Positions 53,000 through 53,014 of a DNA stretch of 53,014 nucleotides are shown here, piece by piece (position 1 is the stretch's first letter; the number at the start of each line of letters is the position of its first letter). This DNA is from a bacterium Ga0077546 (GTDB lineage Bacteria; Cyanobacteriota; Vampirovibrionia; Obscuribacterales; Obscuribacteraceae): positions 1-53,014 of the forward strand of contig LNEX01000578.1 of the NCBI GenBank assembly GCA_001464165.1, written 5' to 3'. The translations under genes and the position numbers were made by a program. The notes beneath the pieces are model-generated. The model worked only from the letters and a program-made list of their open reading frames with translations, was not told the origin of the DNA and ran no database searches.

Positions 53000-53014
53000 A
53001 GATGCAACCTAAGA

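Noticed and set aside
1..53014. CRISPR arrays, integrases, transposases or attachment sites
   Set aside because: No regularly spaced repeats of 25-40 bp and no transposase or integrase protein motifs were seen.

Overview
The window is chromosomal DNA of a free-living bacterium. Almost every gene has its own Shine-Dalgarno sequence (GGAG or AAGGA, 5-10 nt before ATG), and many end in their own hairpin terminator. There is no rRNA, tRNA, transposase, integrase or CRISPR array. The core genes are GC-rich with C-ending codons and suggest an aerobic heterotroph: citrate synthase, aconitase, isocitrate dehydrogenase, malic enzyme, a cation/proton antiporter and a nucleoside symporter. The large genome style, the many lineage-specific small genes and a plant-type ADP-sugar Nudix protein would fit an uncultured lineage such as the Obscuribacterales/Melainabacteria. 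That placement is only an impression, because no phylogenetic marker gene is present.

Layout. 1-9.3 kb (+): the end of an M16 peptidase, two aminopeptidase P paralogs, a KefB-type antiporter, a mini zinc-ribbon protein, a CNT nucleoside transporter and a stand-alone receiver-domain protein. 9.6-15.1 kb (-): an unknown protein, a nucleoside-hydrolase-like protein, a Nudix hydrolase, a large polytopic membrane protein and a 77-aa membrane protein. 15.6-20.6 kb (+): a run of mostly uncharacterised genes (a Cys-rich protein, a GNAT, a glycine-zipper lipoprotein, a Fic-like protein overlapping an isochorismatase-like hydrolase, a 302-aa possible nucleotide-binding protein and a 46-aa single-pass peptide). 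20.9-29 kb (mostly -): isocitrate dehydrogenase, a broken metallo-beta-lactamase RNase, small membrane proteins, an M50 protease, a GH15-like protein, a broken cupin (+) and a CPBP protease. 29.6-34.7 kb (+): M1 aminopeptidase, ACT-malic enzyme and an M15 peptidase. 34.7-37.4 kb: an AT-rich island with a poly-Asn DNA-binding candidate and a frameshifted secreted leucine-rich-repeat protein. 37.5-41.3 kb (-): aconitase and citrate synthase. 41.4-46.1 kb: a second AT-rich island with three tandem paralogous membrane proteins (the middle one broken), an unknown protein and a histone-deacetylase-family enzyme. 46.3-48.4 kb (-): a DUF4139 protein and a small membrane protein. 49.2-53 kb (+): HD phosphohydrolase, patatin, ClpB-D2-like AAA protein and RimI-like GNAT.

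Main points of interest. (1) Four genes are broken, and all four need the same +1 frame change to restore the reading frame. Two of them lack about 13 residues and one lacks about 55 residues. (2) Aconitase has an unusual Ala-rich C-terminal tail ending in an amphipathic helix. (3) Isocitrate dehydrogenase carries NAD-type cofactor residues. (4) The Fic-like / cysteine-hydrolase / 302-aa / 46-aa cassette at 18.5-20.6 kb is the best candidate for an undescribed system. (5) A single-ring ClpB-D2-like ATPase has an altered Walker B motif and a new C-terminal domain.
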